Positions 45,307-56,536 of a DNA stretch of 64,000 bases are shown one piece after another. This DNA is from Lumnitzera littorea (Eukaryota; Streptophyta; Magnoliopsida; Myrtales; Combretaceae): positions 49,578,236 through 49,642,235 of the forward strand of contig JAMXBB010000008.1 in the NCBI GenBank assembly GCA_024138015.1, given 5' to 3'. The notes under the pieces are model-generated. The model ran no database searches, was not told the DNA's origin, and worked only from the letters and a program-made list of their open reading frames with translations. The translations under genes were made by a program, and so were the position numbers. Positions within the stretch are counted from its first letter, which is position 1, and every line of letters starts with the position of its first letter.

Positions 45307-46696
45307 TGTTAAGTTATCTCATAAATTCTGATGATACCCAAAAGAGGAATACTAGTGTGCTAATAAGTATGCAGGTATTTAAACAATTCATTAGAATGTT
45401 CATTTGAAATTAAGTTTTAATTTAGAGACTTATTCAGAAGGTTTGAAACATTGAAAAAGAATGAACTCAAAAGGTATTCATAGAATTATTCAAAGGCTTG
45501 TATAACAAGAGTTAGTATAGTATTTCAGAAAATACTTTAGAGACTTTGAAAACACATGAACTAAAACAATGAAATGTTTTCAAAAGTCTATTTAGAAGGT
45601 TGAACTAGAAGAATATCGGAATAGCTGATCATTCATGATGTACAAGACCTAGCTCCACTAGATTGGGTGTATTTGCGAAGTATACTTAATCCCATTTGAA
45701 CTCACTAAAGTTGGAATTTAGATCTATGGAGATTTCAAAGGAAATTGATTTAAAAGTTATTTAAATAATATTCGTTAAGAAAATATTTCAAAATGGTTAA
45801 GGGTTAAGCCACTCTTGAGAAATCGATGATATTGAATTTAAGGATCACTTGATGCTGTTGAACAAAGCATATCCATTAAGGAAGTGTGACCAAGATAAGA
45901 TCATATTCAAATTTAAATTCCAATAATTTCTTGAAATATCAAGAATTCTTCTTTGAATGTTGAGGGTTAGATAAACATAAGTTGGTTAAAAACATCAAAG
46001 GTCTAGTCATTGAAGGATTCAAATGTATAAGAGAAGAAGGTTCAAAATATGATAGTGATCTAGGAAGGGAAAAGTACACTTCCATCATGATCATTGCTTA
46101 CTATGTGAAAACTACAAGGCACATCTTAGAAACTTCTTCAAAGAGTTGAACTAAAGCTTTATATTCAACATTCTTCATTGTTGTTCTTGTACTAAATCAT
46201 TAGAAAATATTACTGTATTTCTCATTTGTGTCTTGAAAACAAAATCTAGTGTTTGTGTATTGCGAGTGAAGTTTGTTTTGTACTCTGTAGATCTATAATT
46301 AACCTAGATTGTAGAGAGATTATATAGGCAAAGCAGAAAATTGTGAAGGTCAAGTGTGGCAAAGACTTGTAAACTTCTCTTGATTTTATTTTGAAATAGT
46401 AGATCAAGTGGAACGACGTTGGTGAGGAAGACCAGGTCCCCAACAATAGAGTTAAGAGAGAGTAGTAAGCATAAGGTTAAAGCTCTTCAAATCTTGAGCT
46501 AGATTTTCCTCTCCCTATCTTTTTACTATAAGTTGTTTATTTGTGTTGTTATCCTTATGCATTAAATTATTAAAGTACCACTATTCACCGACTTAAGTTA
46601 TTAAGGGGGGTGTTTTTAATTTAAACCAAAAAAGTTTTCAAATTTACTAAAGATATCAATTCACCCCCTCTCTTGATATATTATAATAGACTAACA
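45307..46696 (+). repeat. 5' LTR of element G
   Basis: TGTTAAGTTATCTC ... GACTAACA. It matches 54306-55565 segment by segment (AGAGACTTATTCA, GAAATTAAGTTTT, GACCTAGCTCCA, AGACTTGTAAACTTCTCTTG). A decayed primer site follows immediately. Confidence 0.75.
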
Positions 46697-46743
46697 TTTG
46701 CTATTAAAATTGCGCTTTAATATCATTTAGATTTTAAGATAAT

Positions 46744-48180
46744 GGGCATATCAAGTGATAGTTGAATAATTCCGCTTGGTAAGGCTCTACTTTTTTATGG
46801 AACTAGCTTTCCTTACTAAAAATTCAGGTTAGAGACTTATGTAAAGACATCAAACTATCAGGCCTAGCAAATCATTTCAACAGGATATCTCATAGTCCCA
46901 TCCATTATCACTACAAATGAGGATATCACTAAAGTTGAACATAACTCAAATGCTAAAAATTTACTTTTGAGTACTATTGTATATTCAAAATTTTATCTAA
47001 TTACTTATTGTGCTATAACTAAGGACATTTAGGATATTTTGGTAAAGACTTATGAAGGCACTAAGACAATCAAAGACATCAGAATCAACTCACTAGTTCA
47101 GTAATATGAAATTTTTTGAATTCTTCATGGTGAAGAAATTAAGGATTCTTTTAGCAGATTTACTACTATAACTAATGAGTTGTCCTCTCTTAGCAAAACT
47201 ATTAGTGATGTAGATGTGGTATGTAAGATGCCGAGGATTCTTCCCAAAGTCTGGAATGCCAAGAAAACTTTATTCAAGAGGCTTGTGACTTGAAAAGACT
47301 AACACTAAGCCAATTATGTAGCAAATCAGTATCATATGAAATAATTTTTTTTTAAATTAGAGAGTGCTTCAAAGGATACAAAGAAAAATGCTATAGCACT
47401 TAAGGCTAAAGAAGTAGATATTGATTCTAAAGTTGAAGATTCATTTGAAGAAGATGGCAAAGATGTAACCCTTCTAACTAGGAAACTCAACAAATGGCTA
47501 AAGAAGAAAGGTAAGAAAACTTTCACTAAAAGATTTTCCTCTAATAAAAATTGAAGTAATGATGCAAGTAAATCAATCAAGGAAAAGGAGGAGAAAAAGA
47601 CTAAAAAGGAAATAGTATGCTATAGATGTGAAAAGCTAAGGCACATCAAGTATGAATGTCCTATGCTAATCAAGAAGATGGATAAATACAAAAGGAAGTG
47701 CAAGTCTTTGAGGGTTACGTGGAGTGATTTGGAAGATTTAGAGATTGAGTTAACTATTTTAAAAGATTGTGAAGAAGCCAATTTATGTCTTATGGCACTA
47801 TCTAAAAGGTAGATTCTGACTTTGATATAGAAGTACCTAATGAAATATTTGCTAAAATCAATAAAATACTTAAGGCTCTCACGAACCAAATGATAAGATT
47901 TCTAAGCTTGAATCTAAGTTAAAGACATTAAAAGAAAAAAAAAAGTTCTCAATTGAACAAATCAATTGTTGGTAGATGAAAATGATTTCTTAAAAAATGA
48001 TTTTGAAGGATCACATATTGCTCAAGAAGCCTTAGTTAATGAAAATTTAATATTAAAAGAAGAAATTAAAAGTTTGAAAAATTGTGTGAAAGACTTATTA
48101 AAGTCAATCAAAAACACTTTTCAAAAGTTTGATGAAAGTGATAAGAAATTATAGATGCTCATCTCTAGTCAAAGAATTAA
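46744..48180 (+). pseudogene. gag: Element G gag
   Basis: This starts near ATGGGCATATCA. It contains KDIRINSLVQ-YEIF, IKDSFSRFTTITNELSSL and MPRILPKVWNAKKTL, the copia UBN2-type gag. A complete zinc knuckle CYRCEKLRHIKYEC lies at 47618-47659, with all four CCHC ligands kept and Gly changed to Arg. A Lys/Glu-rich coiled coil (LVDENDFLKNDFEGSHIAQE and on, 47966-48154) ends the region. Stops are scattered. Confidence 0.7.
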
Positions 48181-48654
48181 TAATTAGAAATTTGGACTCG
48201 ATTATAGATTTAGAGAATCTTCTAAAACAAAAAGTGAAATAGTGTTTGTTAGACAAAAAATAAAAATCGGGAAATAGTCAACGAAAAAGATAAAGGTAAA
48301 GCATTTGAACCTGTTAGAAGACAGTATTCTTGAAACAACGAAAAATTATCCTTTTAGAGAGTACAAAAGAAAGGTTGCACAATGTATATGTCAAAAAATA
48401 CCCGAATCAAGGGCAAAGAAAAAAAAGTAAGTGATGGGTATAATCAACAAAAACCTTATGCTATTTTTTTTTTTTTTTTTGTAATAGACTAGGTCAAATA
48501 GAGAAATATTGTTTCTTCAAAAAATCTAAGCTTAACAATAATCAAGCTTTAATTCAAAAATTGAGCTTAAATTTTCATGAACCTAAGCTTTGCTAGGTTT
48601 GTAAACAAATTTGATTATATTGTGCTAGGGTAAGAATATAAAGCTAAGCTAAAA

Positions 48655-49065
48655 GGGAAATGGTGTCTTAACAGTGGATGCTTGAGACACATGATAGGTG
48701 ATGCTTCATTGTTAACAATTTTGGAATGGAAAGAAGATGGATATGTGAAATTCGGAGACAATGGTAAAGATAAAATAATTGCGGTAGGTACATTTGGTTT
48801 GGCACCATACACAATAGAAATTGTATCATTAGTTAAAGGTTTGAGACATAATTTACTAAGTATAAGTCAATTGTATGATAAAGGTTATAGAATAACTTTT
48901 AAACATAACAAATGTATTGGTTTTGATAAAGATGGCATGAAATTGTTTGAAGCCTTTAGAAAGAAGAATATTTACTTAATTAAACCGTCTGAAAGTTGTT
49001 TTATCCTTATGAATGATAATACTACGCTTAGGTACAAAAGTTTAGTTCATGCGAATTTTCCTTAA
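48655..49065 (+). pseudogene. Element G protease and pre-integrase region
   Basis: The segment reads WCLNSGCLRHMIGDASLL, then YVKFGDNGKDKIIAVGTFGL and VKGLRHNLLSISQLYDKGYR. This follows the SIRE pattern W-LDSGCSRHMTGD and LKHNLLSISQLCDKG. The catalytic Asp of LDSG is changed to Asn. The 127 codons from 48682 to 49065 are open. The protease would cut the polyprotein if active. Confidence 0.75.
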
Positions 49066-49960
49066 CTTGAGTGACCATCTAAAATGAATTTAGTAGAGGG
49101 ATTACCAAAATTGAATGTTCATGAAAATACTAGTTGTGCTACTTGTTTAAAAAATAAGATGAGTTCTTTAACCCATAAGGGTAAGAAGATCATATCCACT
49201 TAGAGACCTTAGTGTTGTTGCATTTAGATTTATTTGGTCTAACTCAAATTCTAGGTCTTGGAGAAAATAAGTATGAACTTGTTATAGTAGATGACTTCTC
49301 AAGATTTACTTGGATCATGTTCTTACATCATAAAAGCAATGCTTTCAAAAGTTTTGAAGTATTTTCTAGAAGAGTTCAAAATAAGAAAAGCCTCTCCATA
49401 ATTAGTTTTCAAACTGATCATGGAAAGGAATTTGAAAATGTTGATTTTATCTCCTTTTGCGAAAAAAAAAGGCATCACTCATAATTTTTCTACAACTTAT
49501 ACTTTACAACAAAATGGAGTGGTTGAATGTAAAAATATGACTATTTAAGAATGACGAGAATACTACCTAATGAGAGTGGGGTGGTTGATTATTTTTGGGT
49601 AGAAGCAGCATCAATAGCAAGTTACATCATAAATTGAGTATATATTAGGCCATTGACAAATGAAACTATTTATGGGATCTATAAAGGAAGAAAACCTATT
49701 GTTTTATATTTTCACATATTTGGTTGCAAGTGTTTTATAAAGAAAATAGCAAAAATATTGAGAAATTTTGAAGAAAGAGCTGATGAAACCATCTTTCTAG
49801 GCTAATTTCTAAACTTAAAGGTATATCGAGTATGTAATAAAGTGACAAAAGTAGTAGAAGAATTAATAAATGTTAGGTTTGCTAAAGAAATAGGTAATGA
49901 AGAATTAGATGATGAACTTCCCTTTACCGTAAATAAGGAGAGTTCTACATAATATAATTT
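49066..49960 (+). pseudogene. Element G integrase
   Basis: The core (49212-49484) has LLHLDLFGLTQILGLGENKY, ELVIVDDFSRFTWIMFLHHK and SFQTDHGKEFENVDF: the first Asp (LDLFG) and second Asp (TDHGKEF) are present. A one-base frameshift near 49470 leads to ITHNFSTTYTLQQNGVVECK, which keeps the Glu. The C-terminal part includes RGGLSWIFLGRSSINS-like text with stops. It joined element cDNA to the chromosome. Confidence 0.75.
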
Positions 49961-50239
49961 AGAAGGCAAGATAGAACCTCAATTAGAAGGTTCATCAGAA
50001 ACTTCAAAAATGCCTAAAGCTTTTAAAACAGAACTAGCATTAGAAGGATCATTAGAGACTAACAACAAGTTTGTTGAAACTCCATTAGTTTGTAAGTTAG
50101 AAGTTTCTGAACATTTTTATACACCACCTTTAACACTTAGATTGAAAGCGGATTATCCTCTTGAACTTGTGATTGGTAACGTTAGATTTGGGATTAGAAT
50201 TAGATTAAGCTTATAGAATTTTGAAAATCACTTGCTTTA

Positions 50240-50995
50240 ATTTTTGAAGTTGAACCTCGCTCAATTGATGAGGCCTTAAATGATAATAATTAGATTATAG
50301 CCATGCAAGATGAACTTGGTTAATTTTAGAGAAATCAAGTGTGGAACTTAGTACCAAGACCTAAGGATAAATTTGTTATAGTTACTAAGTGGGTTTTCAA
50401 ATGTAAGTTGGATGAACAAGGAAAAATAGTTAGAAATAAAGCTTATTTAGTTGCTAAAGGATACTCTTGAGAAAAAGAAATAGACTATGATGAAACATAT
50501 GCTCCTATGACTAGACTAAAGGCCATAAGATTACTCCTTATATTTACTTATTTAAATTATATCAAATGGATGTTAAGAGTGCTTTTTTGAATGATTTCAT
50601 AAAAGAAGAAGAATATGTTGAGCAACCCCCAAGGTTCAAAGATCCATTTAATTCTTATTATGTGTATAAACTTAAAAATGCCCTAGATGGTCTTAAACAA
50701 ACTCCTTGTGCTTAGTAATAGAGATTAAGTAAATTCTTAATTAAGAATGGATTTCAAATAGGAAAAGTTGATACTACATTATTCTTGAAACATTACAAAA
50801 AAGATATGTTGGTTGTATAAATTTATGTTGATGATATTGTTTTTGGTGCAATTTGAGATGTTACTTATGGGAGAGTTGAATTTCTTCCTAGGATTATAGA
50901 TCAAACAAATAGAGAATGGAATATTCATTTATTAATAAAAGTACACTAAACAAATATTGAAGAAGTTAGGTTTTGACAACACAAAAAAATCTTCT
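50240..50995 (+). pseudogene. Element G reverse transcriptase
   Basis: Segments: VTKWVFKCKLDEQGKIVRNK, then AYLVAKGYS-stop-EKEIDYDETY, APMTRL, QMDVKSAFLNDFIKEEEYVE and YVYKLKNALDGLKQTPCA. IYVDDIVFGAI follows at about 50820 with the YVDD site intact. Directly after it a block of about 15 residues (the KEF---M--EFEMSMM part) is missing, and a frameshift leads to ELNFFLGL-IKQ. Confidence 0.7.
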
Positions 50996-51059
50996 ATTCC
51001 TATGAGTACTTTAACAAAGCTTGACATCACAAGTGATGGCAAAAAAGATAAATAAAAAT

Positions 51060-51720
51060 TATATCAAAGTTTAATTGGATCTTTACTTTATTTAATAGCC
51101 TTTGTCTTGACATTCTATTTAGTACTTGTGTTTGTGCTTAATTTCAAAGTTCACCAATAGAAATATACCTAATTGCAATTAAAAAGATTTTTAAGTATAT
51201 AAAAGGCATGGCAAAATTAAGAATTTGGTATCCTAAAAGTCAAAATTTTGATCTTAAAGGATATTTAGATGTTGATTATGTAGATTGCAAAGTAGATGCA
51301 AAAAGTACTTCGGGTACTTGCCAATTCTTAAGGGACAAATTAATTTCTTGGTCATTTAAAAAACAAGATTCTATTGCCCTCTCGATTGTGGAAGTGGAAT
51401 ATGTTTCTATTAGTAGCTATTGCACTCATATACTTTGGTTAAAACAACAATTGAATAATTATGGACTTAATTATAGAAATATACCTATCAAGTGTGACAA
51501 TACTAGTGTAATAAATTTAATAAAAAAATCCAATTCATCATTCAAGATCAAAATATATAGAAATTAGTTATCATTTTATTCATGATCATATATCAAATAA
51601 TGATGTTATTGTTGAATTTATACCTACTAATTATCAATTTGCATATATATATTTACAAAACCATTGGACAAAATTATATTTGAATTTATTTGTGATGAAA
51701 TTGGAGTTTGTAACCTTTTT
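51060..51720 (+). pseudogene. Element G RNase H
   Basis: The 119 open codons at 51208-51567 read AKLRIWYPKSQNFDLKGYLD, VDYVDCKVDAKSTSGTCQFL, RDKLISWSFKKQDSIALSIV and EVEYVSISSYCTHILWLKQQ. This follows the SIRE RNase H pattern DAD-AGC-DTRKSTSG and S-AEAEY-A. Several catalytic acids remain (DVDY, EVEY). Upstream LIGSLLYLIA and downstream FVDIFTKPL-like remnants complete the domain. Confidence 0.75.
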
Positions 51721-51845
51721 TGTTAACATAAGGATCATTTAATTAAAATTTCCCATAAAAATCATATTGTACATATTATACGTAAAAAGGTTCAGTAGTG
51801 AGTTAAAAAATATCTCACTTATGGGACTAACAAGATAACCCATGC

Positions 51846-53900
51846 ATGCAGCTTGTATTTGTTAGTTTGTTTTATTTTTCTAGTATAAAGGAACCAACCC
51901 ATTTGATTGCCTCTTCTTCATTTTTTTTGAATTCTTTACATTCTCAAACTCTCCTTCTAAAAACTTTCATGTCACCAAGAAGATTGAATGGCATTGCTAC
52001 TCAAGGTCTTAAAACCATGTTGAGAAATACATTAAAGAAACTTGTTGATCTCATTGAACAAGAAACCTATATTGAGATCAACCCTTTAGAACCTTACTCT
52101 ACTTAATCAAACAAACTTCAACAAGAACTGTTTAAGAAAATCTAAGCCCTAGAGCTCCCTAATGAAACTTCAGACAAACCATTTCAAAAAGTCACCTAAA
52201 TAAACCCTTTTAAACCACCCTCTAAACTCAATCAAGAAGTCTCTCTCATGATTCTTAAAAGTTGGCCACATCTTCTTTATTTGAAGAATTACTTGAAATA
52301 GAAAACTCAAGTTCTTTAGATGAGTTTAAGGAAACTCCTAAGCAAGGCTCCAAATCATCTGAGTAACTTCCTAAGCATGAAGCTAAGAAACTTGTATGAA
52401 GGACTAAAGCAACTCAACCAAAACCCGTAAAGAAGCCTTAGAGGGTTATCAAACAAAAGAAATCATCTTCCTAGCAACAAGATGAACCTAAGAAAAGGTA
52501 CTTAATGAATGGTAAGAGTGTTTCAATCAAAGAAACTTTTTTCTTGGATTTTGAGTTCTTTTAGAAAAATGGTTTTTTATTGGAGTGAATTTTGATAATG
52601 TTGGTTTGTGAAGTTTAAGTAATCTAAGGGGAGTAGTGCATGGAGAATTAGTTGATAAGTTTTATAGAATATTAGACAATAGAAATTGAGATGTATGGAG
52701 ATCGGTTGTATTGAATCAAAATATTGAAATATCTAAATAAGATATCATTAAGTGTTCTAGAATTAAAGAAACCAAGGAGAATGAGGATTTGATGGAATTT
52801 ATTAAGGAGAATGTGTTTATTGAGTTGAATGATGGAGTAGAAATGGGTGTTGGAAGAGATGTATTTAGCATTGAATTTGAGCTACTAGTTTAAATTTTAC
52901 ACAAAGTTGTAAATGCTTTTGTTCTTCTAAGAAAGAGTAACTCAACTTTTGTGATTAGAGGAGAGGATGCTTTAATAATTTTAGAGATGCTGGGTAGGAA
53001 GAATGTATATTCAGTGAACATCCAAACGAGGCATTTATAGTAGCATAGAGAAATTAAAGTATATGGAAATTTACTAATGGTTCTCTTTAAGTTTAAGAAA
53101 CTTAAGATTCCAAAGGAAACAACTTGACCTATCTATCCTACTAAACTGGGACAAGGGATCTTTAAATAGATGGGTACTTATGTTTCTAACAAGATGTGGC
53201 ATTTTTATATTGGAGGAGTATATGTACACCCTTTGAATATTGGGAAGAAAGTAATAATCATTGAAGGAAAGGATGTTGAGAAACAAATTGGAAGTCTTGA
53301 GAGGAAGAGAGGTAAAGAACTTATTACTAAGGATTATAGGAAGAAAGGGAAAGTTGTTAGGAGAACTGGTGAGATTAAGTTTAGAGAAGTGACTAGATCT
53401 CTTTTAGTTAGCGATTTAGAAAGTATGGATTTGGATATTCCAACCTCTAAGCAAGGTGAAAGTTCATTTTTTATGAAACAACTATCTAAAGGAATTAAGG
53501 AGGTTATTGGCAAACTAGTTAAGGATCAAATTGCAAGCACGAAGAACATGTTCAAAAATTAGGTTACAAAAATAGTACATGAAACCAAGACTAATGTAGA
53601 ACCACAACCTACCCTTAATCTACTCCTGAAGGATAGATTACTCTTAAAGGACCTATAGACATTATCTCTATAAGATCCAATAAGGATGATAGTGCTACAG
53701 ATCCATCTCATTCCACTCCAACTCCAATCAAGGATTGTAAACCAACCACTAGTTTTCACTAAACTCTTGATTTGAATCCAACTTTGAATAAGCCAACTTT
53801 CATCTACTTTAGCAGGATCAATCTCTATGTTAGGAAGAAGACAAGCAGAATCAACGAATAATTCTTATGTCTAGAATCTAGATTTTAAAAGTTGTTAATA
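51846..53900 (+). pseudogene. Element G env-position ORF remnant
   Basis: Between RNase H and the 3' LTR lie coding remnants on the same strand. They begin MSPRRLNGIATQGLKTMLRN (in 51846-52106) and continue broken through KKRYLMNGKSVSIKETFFL, LVDKFYRILDNRN, RGEDALIILEMLGRKNVYSV and VYGNLLMVLFKFKKLKIPKE. They end in 130 open codons (53170-53562: MWHFYIGGVYVHPLNIGKKV and on). SIRE-lineage elements carry an extra ORF here, called env-like. The wording also resembles proteins annotated as putative plant transposon proteins. I see no signal peptide or membrane segment, so an envelope role is not supported. Confidence 0.5.
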
Positions 53901-54051
53901 GTTATGCTCTATTATGATTTCTCTAGTTGTCATGTCAGTCGTTGGGTTCTGTTTAATTTAATCAAAGGACTATGCTTCTGTACTCTCTTCAGATGAATGA
54001 AGATCAATTTTGATTTCTAATTTAAATCATATGATATCTAGTTATAAACAT

Positions 54052-54305
54052 TAAGGGGGAGTTTTTAAATGTTCTCTGATGATAATAAAAAAGGGGAGAA
54101 AGGTAAAAAACATGTAATCTTATGCCAACAACTAACTTAGCTTACAATAATTTTTATTTTATTTTATTTATTTATTTATTTATTTGTTGCTGAGATTGAT
54201 GTAATGTGTAATGGGTGTTTTTCTTAAAAATTTCTTAAACATGATTTTGCAGTACATGTTTTTGGATATATATAAGTATTTTGTTATCATAAAAAAGTAG
54301 GAGAA
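54052..54305 (+). other. Multiple polypurine tracts before the G 3' LTR
   Basis: Three purine runs occur: TAAGGGGGAG at 54052-54061, AAAAAAGGGGAGAAAGG at 54087-54103 and AAAAAAGTAGGAGAA at 54291-54305 directly before the LTR. The last is the positional polypurine tract. Repeated tracts of this kind are reported for SIRE-type elements (from memory). A TTTA microsatellite lies between them (about 54155-54185). Confidence 0.5.
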
Positions 54306-55565
54306 TATTAGGTTTTCTAGTGAATTTTAATGATAATAGAAAGAGGAATACTAATGTACTAATAAGTGTACAAGTATTCTAGCATTTCATTTGAAATTAA
54401 GTTTTTTATTTAGAGACTTATTCAAAAAGGTCTAAAACATTGAAAAAGAAGTAACTCAGAAAGTATTCAAAGAACTATTTAGAGGCTTATATCAAAGGAG
54501 TCAATATAGTATTTCAGACAGTAATTTAGAGACTTTGAAAACACATGAGCTAAAACATTGAAAGGTATTGAAAAGTTCATTCAGAAGGTTGAACTAGAAG
54601 AATGTTAGAATAGTATATCATTTATGATGTACAAGACCTAGCTCCATTAGATTGGGTGTATTTGAGAAATATGCTTAATCTCATTTTACTAAAGTTGGAA
54701 TTTAGGTCCATGGGGATTTCAAAGGAAACTGATTTCAAAGTTATTTAAATAATATTCATTAAGAAAATATTTCGAAATGGTCAAAGGATTAAGCCTATCT
54801 CAAAAAATTAGGGATATCAAATTTAAAGATCACTTGAAGTTGTTGAACAAAGCATATCTATTAGGGAAGTGTGAATGAGATAAGATCATATTCAAATTTA
54901 AATTCCAAGATTTTCTCAAAATATCAAGAATTCTTCTTTGAACATTGATAAGTTAGTTAAAAATATTAGAGGTCTAGCTATTAAAGGATTCAAATATATA
55001 AGAGAAAAAGGTTCAAAATATAATAGTGATCTAAGAAGGAAAAGTACACTTCCATTGTGATCATTGCATACTATCCTTCATTGTAGTTCTCACTTGTGTC
55101 TTGAAAACAAAATCTAGTGTTTGTGGTCATGAGAGAAGTTTGTTTTATACTTAGTAGATTTGTAGTTAGCTTAGACTATACAGAGGCTAGATAGATAGAG
55201 TAGAGGGTTGTGAAGGCCAAGCGTGGCAAAGACTTGTAAACTTCTCTTGATTTGATTTTGAAATAGATGGTTGAGTGGAATAGTATCGATGAAGAAGACT
55301 AGATCACCAACGGTAGAGTTGAAAGAGAGCAGTAGACATAAGGTTGAAGCTCTTTAATCTTAAGCTTAATTTTCTCCTCTTTATCTTTTTACTTTAAGTT
55401 GTTTATTTGTATTGTTATCCTTGTACATTGAATTATTAAAGTACTAGTATTCTCCAACTTAAGTTATTAAGAGGAATTTTTTTCATTTAACTCAAAAAAG
55501 TTTTCAGATTTACTAAAGATATCAATTTACTCCCTCTCTTGATATCTTACACGAGACTAGTAGCA
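54306..55565 (+). repeat. 3' LTR of element G
   Basis: TATTAGGTTTTCTAG ... GAGACTAGTAGCA. It pairs with 45307-46696, with some internal deletions relative to that copy (about 130 bp shorter). The last three bases are uncertain, because AGTA and AGTAGCA are both possible ends. Confidence 0.7.
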
Positions 55566-55729
55566 TCAACTCAGGACTTAGTGAAGGGCAATTAGATTAT
55601 GATTGAGTTTCACTCATCTAAAGAGCAAATTGCTAATATATTTACAAAGTTACTAAAAGTGAATCTATTTTTGACGTTGAAGAAAATGCTTAGCATGTCA
55701 AAATTTGATGACTTGGTTCAAGGAGGCAA
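55566..55729 (+). pseudogene. Element F RNase H, last part
   Basis: The segment reads MIEFHSSKEQIANIFTKLLK and then FLTLKKMLSMSKFDDLVQGG, the C-terminal end of copia polyproteins (EQIADIFTK-L pattern). It belongs to F because it runs directly into the F polypurine tract (AAGGAGGCAA, 55720-55729) and 3' LTR. Confidence 0.75.
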
Positions 55730-56080
55730 TATTAGAATTAACTAAACCAAGTAATATTACATTTTTAATATATCTTTACATGTCATAGTCTCATTGCTTA
55801 TCAAAGCAATTATAGGTGTGATGGTTGCTATTTAACCTAGCCATTTAATGTTCTATTTTTAGTTGTGACTATCAAGAGACAATAAGAAAAATAAATAAAG
55901 GAAAAGAAATTATGTATGAGTGTTGTCAACTAAAAAAATTGCAAAAACATAGTGTTTTGGGTTAAGAAACTTTGATATGCTGTAAGCATGACTTTGTCCT
56001 CTTTGATTAATTTATTTGCTTACTTGAATTATAATTTATGTTAATTGAGTTGTTTTTCTTCCTTTTTCCCTATTCTTACA
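55730..56080 (+). repeat. 3' LTR of element F
   Basis: TATTAGAATTAACTAAACC ... TTCTTACA. It pairs with 41246-41572. It is followed by TGGAT, one mismatch from TGAAT before the left LTR. Confidence 0.7.
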
Positions 56081-56536
56081 TGGATTTTGATTTGATCATT
56101 TTATGAATTTTAATTTCGATTCTCCTTATAGGGTTTAATTAGAGTCACTTTATGGGTTTTGATTAGGATGCTAAGGGTAATGGTAGCCCTTAACTTAGGA
56201 TATTTACCATTCCTTAGAAGAACTAATATTTCTTAAGATAACTGACGTTGATAACCAGTGTTCTTTAGTATAAATTATGTCTCTTAGAGTAGCTATTATT
56301 CCTTAAGATAATTGATACCACTAACACTCTTTAAGGTGATTGATGTTTCTTAAGACAATTGACATTCCTTAGAATAATTGAAATTCTATGTGACAACTTG
56401 TGTTCTCAAGATAACAGCCACTTCTTCCTTATGACACTACAATAATTTTGACCTTTTGTGATGGGAAAAAAAGAGACACATCAACGTAAATTGTAGTATT
56501 AGAAGCAGTAACATGACCCATTTCAAAATGTGTCAT
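56081..56536. repeat. Spacer with a diverged short tandem repeat
   Basis: This lies between copia elements F and H. From about 56205 to 56400 a 27-33 bp motif recurs with the core TTCCTTAAGATAATTGA, for example at 56231, 56310 and 56350. The copies are strongly diverged. No gene is recognised. Confidence 0.45.

Larger units (their letters stand above)
45307..55565 (+). mobile_element. Element G: SIRE-like Ty1/copia retrotransposon nested in F
   Basis: LTRs of about 1.39 and 1.26 kb (45307-46696 and 54306-55565) bracket gag, protease, integrase, RT, RNase H and an additional ORF region before the 3' LTR, all on plus. The protein order is copia. The long LTRs, the env-position ORF and repeated purine tracts before the LTR fit the SIRE/Maximus lineage. 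F sequence resumes directly after it. I could not resolve a target site duplication. The frame is broken throughout. Confidence 0.8.
41246..56080 (+). mobile_element. Element F: Ty1/copia retrotransposon split by G
   Basis: Short related LTRs (41246-41572 and 55730-56080) bracket copia-order proteins on plus: gag, protease, integrase, RT, RNase H. The primer site TTGGTATTAGAGC follows the 5' LTR and a purine run precedes the 3' LTR. Flanking 5-mers TGAAT and TGGAT differ at one base, so they are a probable decayed duplication. The RNase H is interrupted at 45306 by element G and its last 40 or so codons reappear at 55566. Confidence 0.75.

Noticed and set aside
47332..47889. Two minus-strand frames rich in Leu/Ser/Phe
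   Set aside because: They are antisense to the Lys/Glu-rich gag of element G, which explains their composition.
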